In this document: positions 25,927 to 34,820 of the stretch, in pieces
Layout of the letters: every line of letters starts with the position of its first letter
Numbering within the stretch: the first letter of the stretch is position 1
Program-made: the position numbers and the translations under genes
Assembly (NCBI GenBank): GCA_945948555.1
Contig: CAMFBM010000005.1
Location: 26,011-90,010, forward strand
Length of the DNA: 64,000 bases
Direction of reading: 5' to 3'
DNA from: an uncultured Bacteroidales bacterium
Lineage (GTDB): Bacteria; Bacteroidota; Bacteroidia; Bacteroidales; UBA932
Notes under the pieces: generated by a model
Seen by the model: the letters and a program-made list of their open reading frames with translations, nothing else
Told to the model about the DNA's origin: nothing
Database searches by the model: none

Positions 25927-27078
25927 CTAGAACATATCCCTTAGCCTGTCAAAGAAATTTTTGTCTTCCCGGCTCGGGTTCGGACGGAAACTCTCGCTGC
26001 TCCTCATCTTCTCCAGTGTCTCCTTCTCATCCCTGGACAATTTCTTAGGAATCCAGACAATGTACTTTACATAGAGGTCGCCAGTACCAGAATTGAGTGA
26101 AGGCAGGCCTTTGCCCTTGAGCCTTACGACGGTTCCTGACTGGGTTCCGGGCTCAATCTTCACGTTGTACTTCCCGTCAAGGCAAGGAATTTCGACCTCC
26201 GCCCCAAGTATTGCATCAGTCACTGAGATTATCTTGGTGTACAGGAGGTTGTTCCCGTCACGCTTGAGTTCCGGGTGCTGCACTTCCTCAATAAGAACGA
26301 GCAGATCTCCGTTCACGCCGTTGTTCTTTGCAGCGTGTCCCGCTCCCCGGACTGTGAGTTGCATACCGTTTTCGACACCGGCAGGAATCTTCACCTTGAC
26401 AGTCTCCCTTTTTCGCTCAAGACCTGTTCCTCCGCAATGCCTGCAAGGATTGCTGATGACTTTTCCCTCTCCGCCGCACTGCTGGCAGGTGGAGTAGGTG
26501 ATGCTCTGTCCAAGGAAGGTGTTCATCACCCTCTTCACCTGGCCGGTTCCGTGGCAAGCCGGACAGGTCTTGATGTCAGAGGCGTTCTTCGTGCCTTTTC
26601 CTCCGCATTCGCTGCAAGGAACATTCTTCTCAATGGTGATTTCCTTTTCTGCTCCGCGGGCAATCTCCTCAAGAGTCATTTTCACGCGAACCCTGATGTC
26701 CCGTCCTCTGCTGACTCTCTGTGAAGGACCTTCATCGCCTCCGAAGCCTCTGCCGAACCCGCTGAATCCTCCGAATCCGCCTCCGAAAAGGTTGTTCAGA
26801 ATGTCGTTCAGGTCTCCGAAACCTCCGCTGAAGTCAGGTCCTGCCTGTCCACCCATTCCTGCGTGTCCGAATTTGTCATACCTGGCCCTTTTGTCAGCAT
26901 CGCTGAGCACGGAATAAGCCTCGGCAGCCTCCTTGAATTTCTCCTCGGCCTCCTTGTTGCCCGGATTCTTGTCCGGATGGTACTGGATTGCCTTCTTCCT
27001 GTACGCTTTCTTTATGTCGTCGAGCGTGGCATTTTTGTCAACACCCAGCACTTCATAGTAATCCCTTTTCTCTGCCAT
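25927..27078 (-). CDS. dnaJ: Chaperone protein DnaJ
   Basis: A full-length 383-residue type I DnaJ. The J domain has YHPDKNPG (HPD motif), followed by a Gly/Phe-rich linker ([15 protein letters not shown]), four CxxCxGxG zinc motifs ([32 protein letters not shown]) and the C-terminal substrate-binding domains. It delivers unfolded proteins to DnaK and stimulates its ATPase. It follows grpE by 41 bp on the same strand; dnaK is not in the window. Confidence 0.98.
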   Translation of the reverse strand: MAEKRDYYEVLGVDKNATLDDIKKAYRKKAIQYHPDKNPGNKEAEEKFKEAAEAYSVLSDADKRARYDKFGHAGMGGQAGPDFSGGFGDLNDILNNLFGGGFGGFSGFGRGFGGDEGPSQRVSRGRDIRVRVKMTLEEIARGAEKEITIEKNVPCSECGGKGTKNASDIKTCPACHGTGQVKRVMNTFLGQSITYSTCQQCGGEGKVISNPCRHCGGTGLERKRETVKVKIPAGVENGMQLTVRGAGHAAKNNGVNGDLLVLIEEVQHPELKRDGNNLLYTKIISVTDAILGAEVEIPCLDGKYNVKIEPGTQSGTVVRLKGKGLPSLNSGTGDLYVKYIVWIPKKLSRDEKETLEKMRSSESFRPNPSREDKNFFDRLRDMF

Positions 27079-27119
27079 AAAATTGTTCTCCTTTACAAAT
27101 CAACAAAACTTTCGCACTG

Positions 27120-27776
27120 TCAGATTGCGACAACCACTTTGGCGAACCTGATTACTTTTCCGTTCAGGGTGTATCCTGCCTGCACGACATCGAAAATCTT
27201 ACCTTTCTTGTCCTCTTCCTGAACAGGGAACTGAGCGACAGCCTCGAAGAAATCCGTGTCGAAATCTTTTCCCTCTGTCTCAATTCTCGCAAGGCCCTTT
27301 GACTTGAGGAAACCAACCAACTTGTTGTAAATCAGTTCGGTCCCTTCCTTCGCAGACGCACTGTCCTCAGTCTCGGCAAGTGCTTTCACAGCTCTCTCGA
27401 AGTCATCAAGAATAGGTAGAATGCCCTTGATGATTTCCTCTGATGCTGTACTTACCAGATCAAGTTTCTCCTGAGCAGTTCTTCTTCTGAAATTGTCGAA
27501 TTCAGCCATCAGGCGGATGTAGTCGTCCTTGTCCTTGAGTGCCTTCTCCTCAAATTTGTTGTTCTTCTCCTCCAGCTCGGCAATCCGTTTCTCCAGTTCG
27601 GCCACTTTTGCAGATGCCTTCTTTTCGGCCTTCTTCTCAGCTTTCTTCTCTTTCCCTGATTTATGTTCTTCTTTACCGGCAGTCTGCTCTCCGTTAACGG
27701 CTTCGGTCTGCTCTTCGTTTGCGGCTGCAACCTCTTCCTGTTTCAGATCTTTCTCCTCTTTGTTCTTATTTTCCAT
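27120..27776 (-). CDS. grpE: Nucleotide exchange factor GrpE
   Basis: A 218-residue GrpE. The first 60 residues are Lys/Glu-rich and disordered, then a long coiled coil (AELEKRIAELEEKNNKFEE) leads into the conserved AEFDNFRRRTAQEKLD and the C-terminal beta domain ending GYTLNGKVIRFAKVVVA. GrpE releases ADP from DnaK. It is the first gene of the grpE-dnaJ operon. Confidence 0.97.
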   Translation of the reverse strand: MENKNKEEKDLKQEEVAAANEEQTEAVNGEQTAGKEEHKSGKEKKAEKKAEKKASAKVAELEKRIAELEEKNNKFEEKALKDKDDYIRLMAEFDNFRRRTAQEKLDLVSTASEEIIKGILPILDDFERAVKALAETEDSASAKEGTELIYNKLVGFLKSKGLARIETEGKDFDTDFFEAVAQFPVQEEDKKGKIFDVVQAGYTLNGKVIRFAKVVVAI

Positions 27777-27865
27777 ATATATAATCTCCTTTTTTCATTA
27801 CGGTATATTCAACAATCTGCGAATCATACGCAAATGCTGAAATGGCACATCGGGACAAACAAATA

Positions 27866-27882
27866 GCCTGCCATTGGCAGGC
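27866..27882. promoter_or_regulatory. Palindrome upstream of grpE
   Basis: GCCTGCC-ATT-GGCAGGC is a perfect 7-bp inverted repeat about 90 bp upstream of the grpE start, next to TTGGCAGATAC and CTGACATATTGG motifs. It is not a CIRCE element. It might be a heat-shock operator or the end of the AAA-protein transcript; nothing decides between them. Confidence 0.45.
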
Positions 27883-27927
27883 GTACTGACATATTGGCAG
27901 ATACAGGGCATTTCCCCCCAAGCCTGA

Positions 27928-29475
27928 TTACTCAGAGATTTTCCAGTCCTCAATCCTTCTGGTTCCGGTTGAGAAACTTACGCCAATCTTGAAGAGTTTC
28001 CGGGGGTCATTGACAAAAGGCTTTGCATAACCCTTGTCGTCAATTTGTTGCAGGGCGGCGTCAGCGGTATTGTCAATCTTCAGTTCGACTATGTAGATAT
28101 AATCCTTTGTCTGGAGCAGCAGGTCAATCCTGCCGTTGCTGGTGCTTCGTTCGGCCTGGACATACTCTCCTACAAGTTCCATTATGATGTACATAGCATA
28201 CTGGAAATTCTTCTCCGCATCGCCCTGAATCTGGTAGGTGGTGTTTGCGAACAGTGCTTCCAGGGTGCTCATAAAGACATCTGGAGTGCCGGACCTGAGT
28301 GCTTTGGCCAATTTTGATGTTGTCGTGTTGCCCTCTGCCGGGTTGACAGGGACATAGTACGAGTAGATGAATTTCAAGAAACCGTTCTTTACCTCGTCGT
28401 TTGGAAATCCGAGTGTGTATTCCCTGAATTCCGTGTCGTAGTCCTTTATTGTCAGGTATCCTGTCTGGAAGAATAATGGCACAGGTCTGTTTACTATATC
28501 CTGCATACCGCTTAGATCATCCTCGGATACCACAACATTATCAGAGAGCTTTGTTACATCGAACTCTGTTTTCTTCATCACATTGACGAGCAGCGTCGGA
28601 GTGCCGGTTTCGAACCAATAGTCCTTGAATTTCTTTGAACTGAAGGTGTTCAACAAACTGAACGGGTTGTACACCCCTGGGGAATCTTCACAGAAATGAT
28701 AGCCGTCGTACTTGTATTTGAGCTTGTTGTAGCATTCCTCTATGCTCAACCGGTTGGCCAGGGCCAGTTCAGCGACACTTCCTTCAAAGTATTTGTGCAA
28801 ATCGTCCTCCGAGATTCCGCAGATGCCGGAATATTCAGTCTCCATTGAGATGTCCCGAAGGTTGTTCAGGCTACTGAACACGCTCAATTTCCCAATCTTA
28901 GACACACCCGTCAAGAAACCAAACTTTATTTGTCCGTCCTTTGCCTTCAGCACGCTGTAGAATCCCTGGAGGGTCCTGCGATAATAATCAACCAGGGCTT
29001 CGTCGCCCAGATTGTTCACAATAGGCTTGTCATATTCATCAATCAGAATGACCACTTTTCGGCCGGTCTTGCTGCAGGCTGCATCGATGACATCATTCAT
29101 TCTGGCGGAACAGTCATCATATTTGCGAATGACTCCGTATTGTGCCTCCCAATTGTTAAGATGTTGATCCAAAACGACATCCAGATCTTCAGGATTTATA
29201 TATCTGCCGCTGTTCAAATCCAGATGCAGTACTGGATATTCAATCCAGTCCTTCTCCAACTGTTCAATCGCCAATCCTTTGAACAATTCCTTCTTGCCTG
29301 AGAAATAAGCATCCATCGTGGAGATGAGAAGGCTCTTCCCGAATCTGCGCGGGCGGCTGAGGAAATAATATTTGCCTGTATAAGCCAATCGATCAATGAG
29401 ATGGGTCTTATCCACATAAACGTATCCGCTTCTGCGCAAATCCTCAAAATTCTGTATGCCTATCGGGTACAACAT
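27928..29475 (-). CDS. AAA-ATPase-like / PD-(D/E)XK nuclease-superfamily protein (DUF1703 type)
   Basis: A 515-residue cytoplasmic protein of the AAA-ATPase-like plus DUF1703 family, abundant and often multi-copy in Bacteroidales. ATG 29475 (MLYPIGIQNFEDLRR) matches the usual start; a TTG nine codons upstream is less likely. The N-terminal part has the signature YVYVDKTHLIDRL and a P-loop-like SRPRRFGKSLL, then a Walker-B-like VVILIDEYDKPI. The C-terminal domain has a PD-(D/E)XK site: Asp451 in GRIDLLL and Glu464-Leu-Lys466 in YIVELK. The biological role of the family is unknown. It is next to the LacI remnant and the 154-bp repeat array, consistent with an accessory insertion. Confidence 0.9.
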   Translation of the reverse strand: MLYPIGIQNFEDLRRSGYVYVDKTHLIDRLAYTGKYYFLSRPRRFGKSLLISTMDAYFSGKKELFKGLAIEQLEKDWIEYPVLHLDLNSGRYINPEDLDVVLDQHLNNWEAQYGVIRKYDDCSARMNDVIDAACSKTGRKVVILIDEYDKPIVNNLGDEALVDYYRRTLQGFYSVLKAKDGQIKFGFLTGVSKIGKLSVFSSLNNLRDISMETEYSGICGISEDDLHKYFEGSVAELALANRLSIEECYNKLKYKYDGYHFCEDSPGVYNPFSLLNTFSSKKFKDYWFETGTPTLLVNVMKKTEFDVTKLSDNVVVSEDDLSGMQDIVNRPVPLFFQTGYLTIKDYDTEFREYTLGFPNDEVKNGFLKFIYSYYVPVNPAEGNTTTSKLAKALRSGTPDVFMSTLEALFANTTYQIQGDAEKNFQYAMYIIMELVGEYVQAERSTSNGRIDLLLQTKDYIYIVELKIDNTADAALQQIDDKGYAKPFVNDPRKLFKIGVSFSTGTRRIEDWKISE

Positions 29476-29520
29476 AACATTGTCTTTATCACACCTGTGC
29501 AAAGATACAAATTTATTGTT

Positions 29521-29796
29521 TCAATCACTTGCCCCGAGGCGAATTTGAGTGTTGACCGTGATGTCGTCAGGTTTTGGCTCAGGATGATATGCTGCGACGG
29601 AATCGCCTTGGATGAGGGTGGATTTCAGTCTTATGATGGATGTCGAATTCGAGCGGCCTTCCTGAATCATTCCATTGAGCAGGGTGCAGCTGGTGTGGGC
29701 CATACCTTCGATGGACTGGCTGATGCGGGTGATATTCGGGGCGACGAATTTCATATATCTGTTGTCATCCACTGTGACCAGGGAGAAATCCCCGGG
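29521..29796 (-). pseudogene. C-terminal fragment of a LacI-family transcription regulator
   Basis: The minus-strand frame ending at 29521 reads PGDFSLVTVDDNRYMKFVAP, ITRISQSIEGMAHTSCTLLN, then a RLKSTLIQGDSV end, which is the C-terminal part of a LacI/GalR effector-binding domain (compare PEDVSVVGFDD..., T.VRQP...MG..A...L, ...L.VR.S). The DNA-binding and first effector lobes are missing. The homology stops exactly where the 154-bp repeat array begins (CCCGGG at 29791), so the gene was probably cut by the repeat or by a deletion there. A neighbouring regulated operon may have been lost with it. Confidence 0.78.
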
Positions 29797-30153
29797 AATT
29801 TGCGATAGCAAATACGGAAAGGGTTCAAGGTCGCCACTTCCCCCACAATTGGGTTGTGAACGATAATTGTGAATTTATTATAAATAATTATACCTTATAT
29901 TTGAGATGCGCAAGCATCGAAGGCGTCATCAGACGCCGCGACCGTCCCGGGTATTTGCGCAGCAAATACGGAAAGGGTATAAGGTCGCCACTTCCCCCAC
30001 AATGGGGTCGTGAACGATGATTGTGAATTTATTATAAATAATTATACCTTATATTTGAGATGCGCAAGCATCAATGGCGTCATCAGACGCCGCGACCGTC
30101 CCGGGTATTTGCGATAGCAAATACGGAAAGGGTATAAGGTCGCCACTTCCCCA
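29791..30153. repeat. 154/155-bp tandem repeat, about 2.35 copies
   Basis: CCCGGG-(A/T)ATTTGCG starts each unit at 29791, 29946 and 30100. Every full unit holds a series of hairpins: TATTTGC-loop-GCAAATA, GATGC-GCAA-GCATC and GGCGTC-ATCA-GACGCC, plus an AT-rich stretch (AATTTATTATAAATAATT) and the string GGTCGCCACTTCCCC. It has no ORF. The two full copies differ at only a few positions. Confidence 0.92.
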
Positions 30154-30177
30154 GTTTGGGGACGGGAGGGGCAATAA

Positions 30178-30207
30178 TATGGACCGACCCTCACGAGCCG
30201 GCCCATA
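30178..30207 (-). terminator. Terminator-like hairpin after the KDG operon
   Basis: On the minus strand TATGGGCCGGC pairs with the GGTCGGTCCATA segment and ATTATT follows. It lies 50 bp beyond the stop of the MFS gene. Confidence 0.6.
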
Positions 30208-30259
30208 CCAGGAATTATAGATTTTTGGTATTATGGATTATGCTGTTATCAGAAGATTC

Positions 30260-31729
30260 TTAAGCCTCAATCTTCTTGTACTTCGGCACCAGAGTCTTCA
30301 TAATGCTCCACGCAATCAGGTAAGCCAGGCCGCAGAAGCAGAACATAATGAAGTAGCCTCCCTGCTTGCCGCTGAAACCGAGGAAGCTGAATGCCTGTCC
30401 GAGTTCATCCGTGTAGGTGAAAAGCATTCCTGCACCCTTCTGGATGAAGAATGAACCGATTCCGCCTGCCATTCCGCCGATTCCGGTGATGGTTGCAATG
30501 GCGCTCTTCGGGAACATATCTCCGATGGTTGAGAACAGGTTTGCTGACCAGGCCTGGTGCCCGGCACCTGCGATACCGATGAGGATTGCAGGCCACCAAG
30601 CTGAGAATGCTCCGAGAGGCTGGGCAAACAGAGCCACGAGAGGGAAGAACGCGAAAATAAGCATTGCAAGCATACGGCCCTGGTAAGGATTCATTTTCTT
30701 CTTGTCAATGAACACTTTAGGAAGGTATCCACCGTAGATGGATATTACCGTAACGATTGCATAGAGAGTGATGATCAGCGCCATTCCCATTCCTGAGGAT
30801 GACTTGTAGCCGAACTGGTCGGAGAAATAGGCCGGAGCCCAGAACAGGAAGAACCACCAGACACCGTCGGTGAAGAATTTGCCTGTGATGAAAGCCCAGG
30901 TCTGACGGTAGGTGAAGCATTTCCAGAAAGGAATCTTCACTTCCTCGCTGTCAGTCTTTGCTGCGGAAGCATCCTCCTTGTCGTCCTGGTTGATGTACTC
31001 AAGCTCAGCCTTGTTGACGAATTTGGAGTCTTTAGGCTTGCTGTACATAAACACCCAGAGTCCCATCCAGATGAAACCGAGGGCACCGATGATGATGAAA
31101 GCCATCTCCCAGCCGCCTCCGATGCCTTTGTCCTTGAAGAACTGGGCGAGAAGCGGAATGGTTGCAGGAGCCACAAGGGCACCTACTGATGCACCTGCGT
31201 TGAATATAGAAGTCGCAAATGCACGGTCCTTCTTAGGGAAGTACTCTGCTGTCACCTTGATGGCTGCAGGGAAGTTGCCTGCCTCACCAAGGGCGAGGAT
31301 GCATCGTGCAGCGATGAAAAGCCAGACACTTGTGGAAGCTATTGCCAGGGCTGCTGCAGAACCTGTCTGCACGGCTGCCATAGCCTGGACGCTCTCATAT
31401 CCCTCGATGTGCATAGTTGCCCATCCGCAGGCAGCGTGAAGACACGCACCGGCTGACCAGATGCCGATTGCCCAGAGGTAACCTTTCTTTGTGCCCATCC
31501 AGTCCACGAATTTCCCGGCGAACAGCATACAGATGGCATACACAATCGAGAAGATTGCAGTGATTGTACCGTAGTCGCTGTCTGTCCAGTGAAATTCCGG
31601 AGCGATGAAGTCCTTCCATGTGAGTGAGAGGACCTGTCGGTCCATATAGTTGACTGTTGTGGCGATGAACAGAAGTCCGCACATCCACCATCTCCAGTTG
31701 GTCATCAGTTTTTTAGATGTTGATTCCAT
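30260..31729 (-). CDS. exuT: MFS hexuronate transporter (ExuT/ACS family)
   Basis: A 489-residue major facilitator protein with 12 predicted membrane segments and a long charged central loop (KPKDSKFVNKAELEYINQDD). The family signature NYMDRQVLSLTWKDFI and the early GKFVDWMGTKKGYLWAIGIW loop place it in the anion:cation symporter subfamily that carries hexuronates and aldonates (ExuT, DgoT). It is the third gene of a minus-strand operon with KDPG aldolase (29 bp upstream) and a KDG-type sugar kinase, so galacturonate/glucuronate or KDG uptake is the likely role. The substrate is inferred from this context. Confidence 0.9.
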   Translation of the reverse strand: MESTSKKLMTNWRWWMCGLLFIATTVNYMDRQVLSLTWKDFIAPEFHWTDSDYGTITAIFSIVYAICMLFAGKFVDWMGTKKGYLWAIGIWSAGACLHAACGWATMHIEGYESVQAMAAVQTGSAAALAIASTSVWLFIAARCILALGEAGNFPAAIKVTAEYFPKKDRAFATSIFNAGASVGALVAPATIPLLAQFFKDKGIGGGWEMAFIIIGALGFIWMGLWVFMYSKPKDSKFVNKAELEYINQDDKEDASAAKTDSEEVKIPFWKCFTYRQTWAFITGKFFTDGVWWFFLFWAPAYFSDQFGYKSSSGMGMALIITLYAIVTVISIYGGYLPKVFIDKKKMNPYQGRMLAMLIFAFFPLVALFAQPLGAFSAWWPAILIGIAGAGHQAWSANLFSTIGDMFPKSAIATITGIGGMAGGIGSFFIQKGAGMLFTYTDELGQAFSFLGFSGKQGGYFIMFCFCGLAYLIAWSIMKTLVPKYKKIEA

Positions 31730-31758
31730 TATTTTTTTTAAAAGAGGTTAGAATGTTG

Positions 31759-32427
31759 TTACTTTCTTACTTCCCTGATGATGTCGAGGGCTGTGCGGCA
31801 GAGTTCGGAAATCTTGCCCCACTCCTTTGCTGCAATCACTTCCTTCGGGAAGAGGTTGCTGCCCATTCCCACGCAGGTAACTCCGGCCTTGAACCAGCCT
31901 TCGAGGTTCTCCCTGGTTGGTTTGACACCGCCGGTAACCATAATCTGGCTCCACGGCATAGGGGCACGCAGACCCTTGACGAATGCAGGGCCGAGAACGT
32001 CTCCCGGGAACACCTTGCAAAGGTCGCATCCCAGTTCCTGGGCCTTGCCAACCTCTGAAACGGTTCCGCATCCCGGGCAGTAAGGCACGAGCCTGCGGTT
32101 GCAGACAGGAGCAATCTCCGGATTGAAGAGCGGACCGACAACGAAGTTTGCGCCCAACTGAAGGTAGAGGGCAGCCGTTCCCGGATCAACGACGGAACCT
32201 ATCCCGACAATCATTCCCGGGAGTTCCCTGTTGGCATATTTCACCAGTTCGGCGAATACTTCCTGGGCAAAATCGCCCCTGTTTGTGAACTCGAAGGCGC
32301 GTACGCCACCGTCGAAGCAAGCCTTGAGAACTGCCTTTGCAGTCTCTGCATCAGCATTGTAGAAGACAGGAACCATTCCTGTCTCCTTCATTGCTGCAAT
32401 TACCTGTAGTTTGTTGTATTTTGCCAT
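31759..32427 (-). CDS. kdgA: KDPG/KHG aldolase
   Basis: A 222-residue class I aldolase of the 2-keto-3-deoxy-6-phosphogluconate / 4-hydroxy-2-oxoglutarate type. The catalytic Glu46 lies in FEFTNRG and the Schiff-base Lys138 in [22 protein letters not shown] and MVTGGVKPT bind the phosphate. It cleaves KDPG to pyruvate and glyceraldehyde-3-phosphate. A Cys-rich [12 protein letters not shown] replaces the more common PGxxTPTE loop. It lies between the kinase and the transporter, giving a KDG phosphorylation and cleavage route. Confidence 0.95.
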   Translation of the reverse strand: MAKYNKLQVIAAMKETGMVPVFYNADAETAKAVLKACFDGGVRAFEFTNRGDFAQEVFAELVKYANRELPGMIVGIGSVVDPGTAALYLQLGANFVVGPLFNPEIAPVCNRRLVPYCPGCGTVSEVGKAQELGCDLCKVFPGDVLGPAFVKGLRAPMPWSQIMVTGGVKPTRENLEGWFKAGVTCVGMGSNLFPKEVIAAKEWGKISELCRTALDIIREVRK

Positions 32428-32458
32428 ATTTCAATATTTCATTCGAGATTGTCCGGAA

Positions 32459-33499
32459 CTACCTTGAAACCCTTCCTGAACCATCACCGTTCATCAGGTT
32501 CTCCACCTCTGCAACGGTTACCTGATTGTAGTCACCGAAGATAGTGTGTTTCAGGCAGGAAGCTGCAACTGCAAAATTGAGGGCCTTCTGGTCGTCATTT
32601 GTGTAGGTGAGCAGGCCGTAGATGAGACCGCCCATGAATGAGTCGCCGCCACCGACGCGGTCAACGATGTGGGTGATGTCGTAGCGAGGTGACTGATAGA
32701 GAGTTGTTCCATCGAATAGGACTCCGCCCCAGGTGTTGTGATTTGCGTTGATTGAACCGCGCAGGGTGATGATGACCTTCTTTGCACGAGGGAATTTTGT
32801 CATCAGCTGACGGCATACGCTCTCGAATTCAGCTGCGTTCACCTCGCCTTTGGTTGCAGTTACGTCGAAGCCCTCAGGTTTGATTCCGAAGACTTTCTCC
32901 GCATCCTCCTCGTTGCCAAGAATGACATCACAGCCCTCAACAAGGGCAGGCATCACCTCGGAGGCCTTCTTGCCGTATTTCCAGAGATTCTTCCTGTAGT
33001 TGAGGTCGCAGGAAACGGTCACGCCGAGCCTGTTGGCTGCCTTGATGGCCTCAAGACAAACGTCAGCGGCTCCCTGGCTGATTGCAGGAGTGATTCCGGT
33101 CCAGTGGAACCAGTCTGCACCTTCAAAAACCTTTTCCCAGTCAATCATTCCTTTCTCAATCTGCGCGATTGCAGAATTTGCCCTGTCATAGACAACCTTG
33201 CTCGGACGGGCAACCGCACCGGTCTCAAGGAAGTAGATTCCAAGCCTGTCACCTCCGAAAACGCAGTGACTTGTTCCCACACCGTAGCTGTGCAAATCCC
33301 TGATGCAGCTTGCTGCGATGTCGTTCTTTGGGAAGCGGGTTACAAACTCCGTATCTATGCCGTAATTGGCGAGTGAAACGGCGACGTTTGCTTCTCCGCC
33401 ACCGAAAGTCGCCTCAAACTGACGAGCCTGTGAAAACCTGAGATAACCTGGAGTAGAAAGCCTGAGCATAATCTCTCCGAATGTGATAACTTTTGGCAT
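32459..33499 (-). CDS. kdgK: PfkB-family sugar kinase, likely 2-keto-3-deoxygluconate kinase
   Basis: A 346-residue ribokinase-family (PfkB) kinase. The start VITFGEIMLRLSTPGYLRFSQ, FEATFGGGEANVAVSLANYG and the C-terminal DRVGGGDSFMGGLIYGLL (catalytic Asp and anion hole) are diagnostic. Together with kdgA and the hexuronate transporter, phosphorylation of 2-keto-3-deoxygluconate is the most likely reaction. It is the first gene of the operon and is divergent from the LacI regulator. It contains a four-Asn-rich SINANHNTWGG insert typical of this Bacteroidales clade. Confidence 0.92.
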   Translation of the reverse strand: MPKVITFGEIMLRLSTPGYLRFSQARQFEATFGGGEANVAVSLANYGIDTEFVTRFPKNDIAASCIRDLHSYGVGTSHCVFGGDRLGIYFLETGAVARPSKVVYDRANSAIAQIEKGMIDWEKVFEGADWFHWTGITPAISQGAADVCLEAIKAANRLGVTVSCDLNYRKNLWKYGKKASEVMPALVEGCDVILGNEEDAEKVFGIKPEGFDVTATKGEVNAAEFESVCRQLMTKFPRAKKVIITLRGSINANHNTWGGVLFDGTTLYQSPRYDITHIVDRVGGGDSFMGGLIYGLLTYTNDDQKALNFAVAASCLKHTIFGDYNQVTVAEVENLMNGDGSGRVSR

Positions 33500-33548
33500 A
33501 TTTCAAAAATATTAAATTTGTTTTCAGTCGGATTCTGACAAATCGGTG

Positions 33549-33591
33549 CAAAAGTAGTAAATATTTTTATATTCCGTGTACGGTAACGGAA
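33549..33591 (-). promoter_or_regulatory. KDG-operon promoter box and candidate LacI operator
   Basis: On the minus strand TACTTTTG (33556-33549) fits the -7 box. Just upstream, TTCCGT (33572-33577) and ACGGAA (33586-33591) form an inverted repeat around an inner CCGT-GT-ACGG palindrome, a plausible site for the divergent LacI-type regulator. Confidence 0.5.
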
Positions 33592-33753
33592 AATTTAATC
33601 AGTTTTTTTCCTCTGCCTTTGAAAAATTCATCCAGGGTTAATATTTCATATTCTCAAAGACGTATTTTTTGGAAAATATCTATTGGGTTTTGTAATTATT
33701 TTCGGATATTTGTCGGTCTTTGTACTAAAGGCGACAATCTGAAACATTTGACT

Positions 33754-34818
33754 ATGGCAACGACTGAACAACCCGGCAAAACAACAATAAACGATGTCGC
33801 AAGGGCGGCAGGGGTTTCAAAAGGTACTGTGGACCGTGTACTTCACGACAGGGGAGAGGTCTCTTCCAAAAGCCGGGAGAAAGTTCTCAGGGCCATAGAC
33901 GAACTTGGATTCAAGCCGAATCTCTACGCCTCGATGCTTGCCACAAGGAAGGAGCACACCATCTACTGCATTATTCCGGAGTACTTTACAGGAGAGTTCT
34001 GGTCCCTGACCGACAAAGGCATTCAGGATGCAGGGGAGATTGTTGCCCGCTACGGCATCAAGGTCCTGCCTGTCAGATATGACCAGTACAGCATCGAGTC
34101 CTTTCAGGCCGTCTGCGAAAAGGTACTCGAATCACCGCCTTCCGGAGTGCTGATTGCCCCTATGTTCCGCGCAGAGACATTGAAGTTCGTGAAGGAACTA
34201 TCGAAGATGGGGATACCTTATATATATATAGACTCAAAACTTGAGGACGACGACTATTTTGCATATTTCGGTATGCCTATGTATCAGAGCGGTTACCTGT
34301 GTGCCGACATTCTTACTTCCGGAAATCCCATTCCGAAGGCCTACGTCGTCCGCATTGCCAGGGACAAGCGGGGCCTCTCCGACCCTACAGTGACGCGCAG
34401 GACAGGTTTTCTGGACTATATGTCGGAGCATTGTCCCGGAACAGAAATCGAGAATGTCTTCATCGACCCGAAAGACAGGAAAAAAATTGACGAAGCCCTG
34501 GATGCGACCATCGGAAAGGATTCCGGCAGAAAGTACATCGTGATGTTCAATTCCCGTGTGCACCTTGTCGCTGACTGGCTGCGCAGGAGAGGTCTGACCG
34601 GTTGCCGGGTTGTGGGTTTTGATGTTCTGGAAAAGAATGTCGCCTTGATGAAAGAGGGATATGTACAGTGTCTGATTGCGCAACACACTGATAAACAGAC
34701 TGTTGCTGCGGTCAATGCTATGGTGGATTTCCTTATTCTCGGAAAACCTGTCGCCAGGAAGGACAATTACACGCAGATGGATATACTTAATATCTACAAT
34801 TGCGATTACTATATGTAA
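33754..34818 (+). CDS. LacI-family transcriptional regulator
   Basis: A 354-residue LacI regulator started at ATG 33754. The HTH reads TTINDVARAAGVSKGTVDRVLHDRGEVSSKSREKVL; Asp-Arg in place of the usual SRVLN is typical of the subgroup with periplasmic-binding-protein-like (Peripla_BP_4) effector domains. The effector domain continues from EHTIYCIIPEYFTG to the end. It is transcribed away from kdgK and most likely controls the KDG operon in response to a hexuronate intermediate. It runs convergently into the Mn/As exporter gene with only 2 bp between stop codons. Confidence 0.93.
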   Translation: MATTEQPGKTTINDVARAAGVSKGTVDRVLHDRGEVSSKSREKVLRAIDELGFKPNLYASMLATRKEHTIYCIIPEYFTGEFWSLTDKGIQDAGEIVARYGIKVLPVRYDQYSIESFQAVCEKVLESPPSGVLIAPMFRAETLKFVKELSKMGIPYIYIDSKLEDDDYFAYFGMPMYQSGYLCADILTSGNPIPKAYVVRIARDKRGLSDPTVTRRTGFLDYMSEHCPGTEIENVFIDPKDRKKIDEALDATIGKDSGRKYIVMFNSRVHLVADWLRRRGLTGCRVVGFDVLEKNVALMKEGYVQCLIAQHTDKQTVAAVNAMVDFLILGKPVARKDNYTQMDILNIYNCDYYM

Positions 34819-34820
34819 AC

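Noticed and set aside
27777..27927. CIRCE/HrcA operator before grpE
   Set aside because: The TTAGCACTC-N9-GAGTGCTAA pattern is absent; only an unrelated GCCTGCC palindrome is present.
29791..30153. Direct repeats that could be read as a CRISPR array
   Set aside because: The repeated unit is a continuous 154-155 bp without unique spacers, and no cas genes are present.
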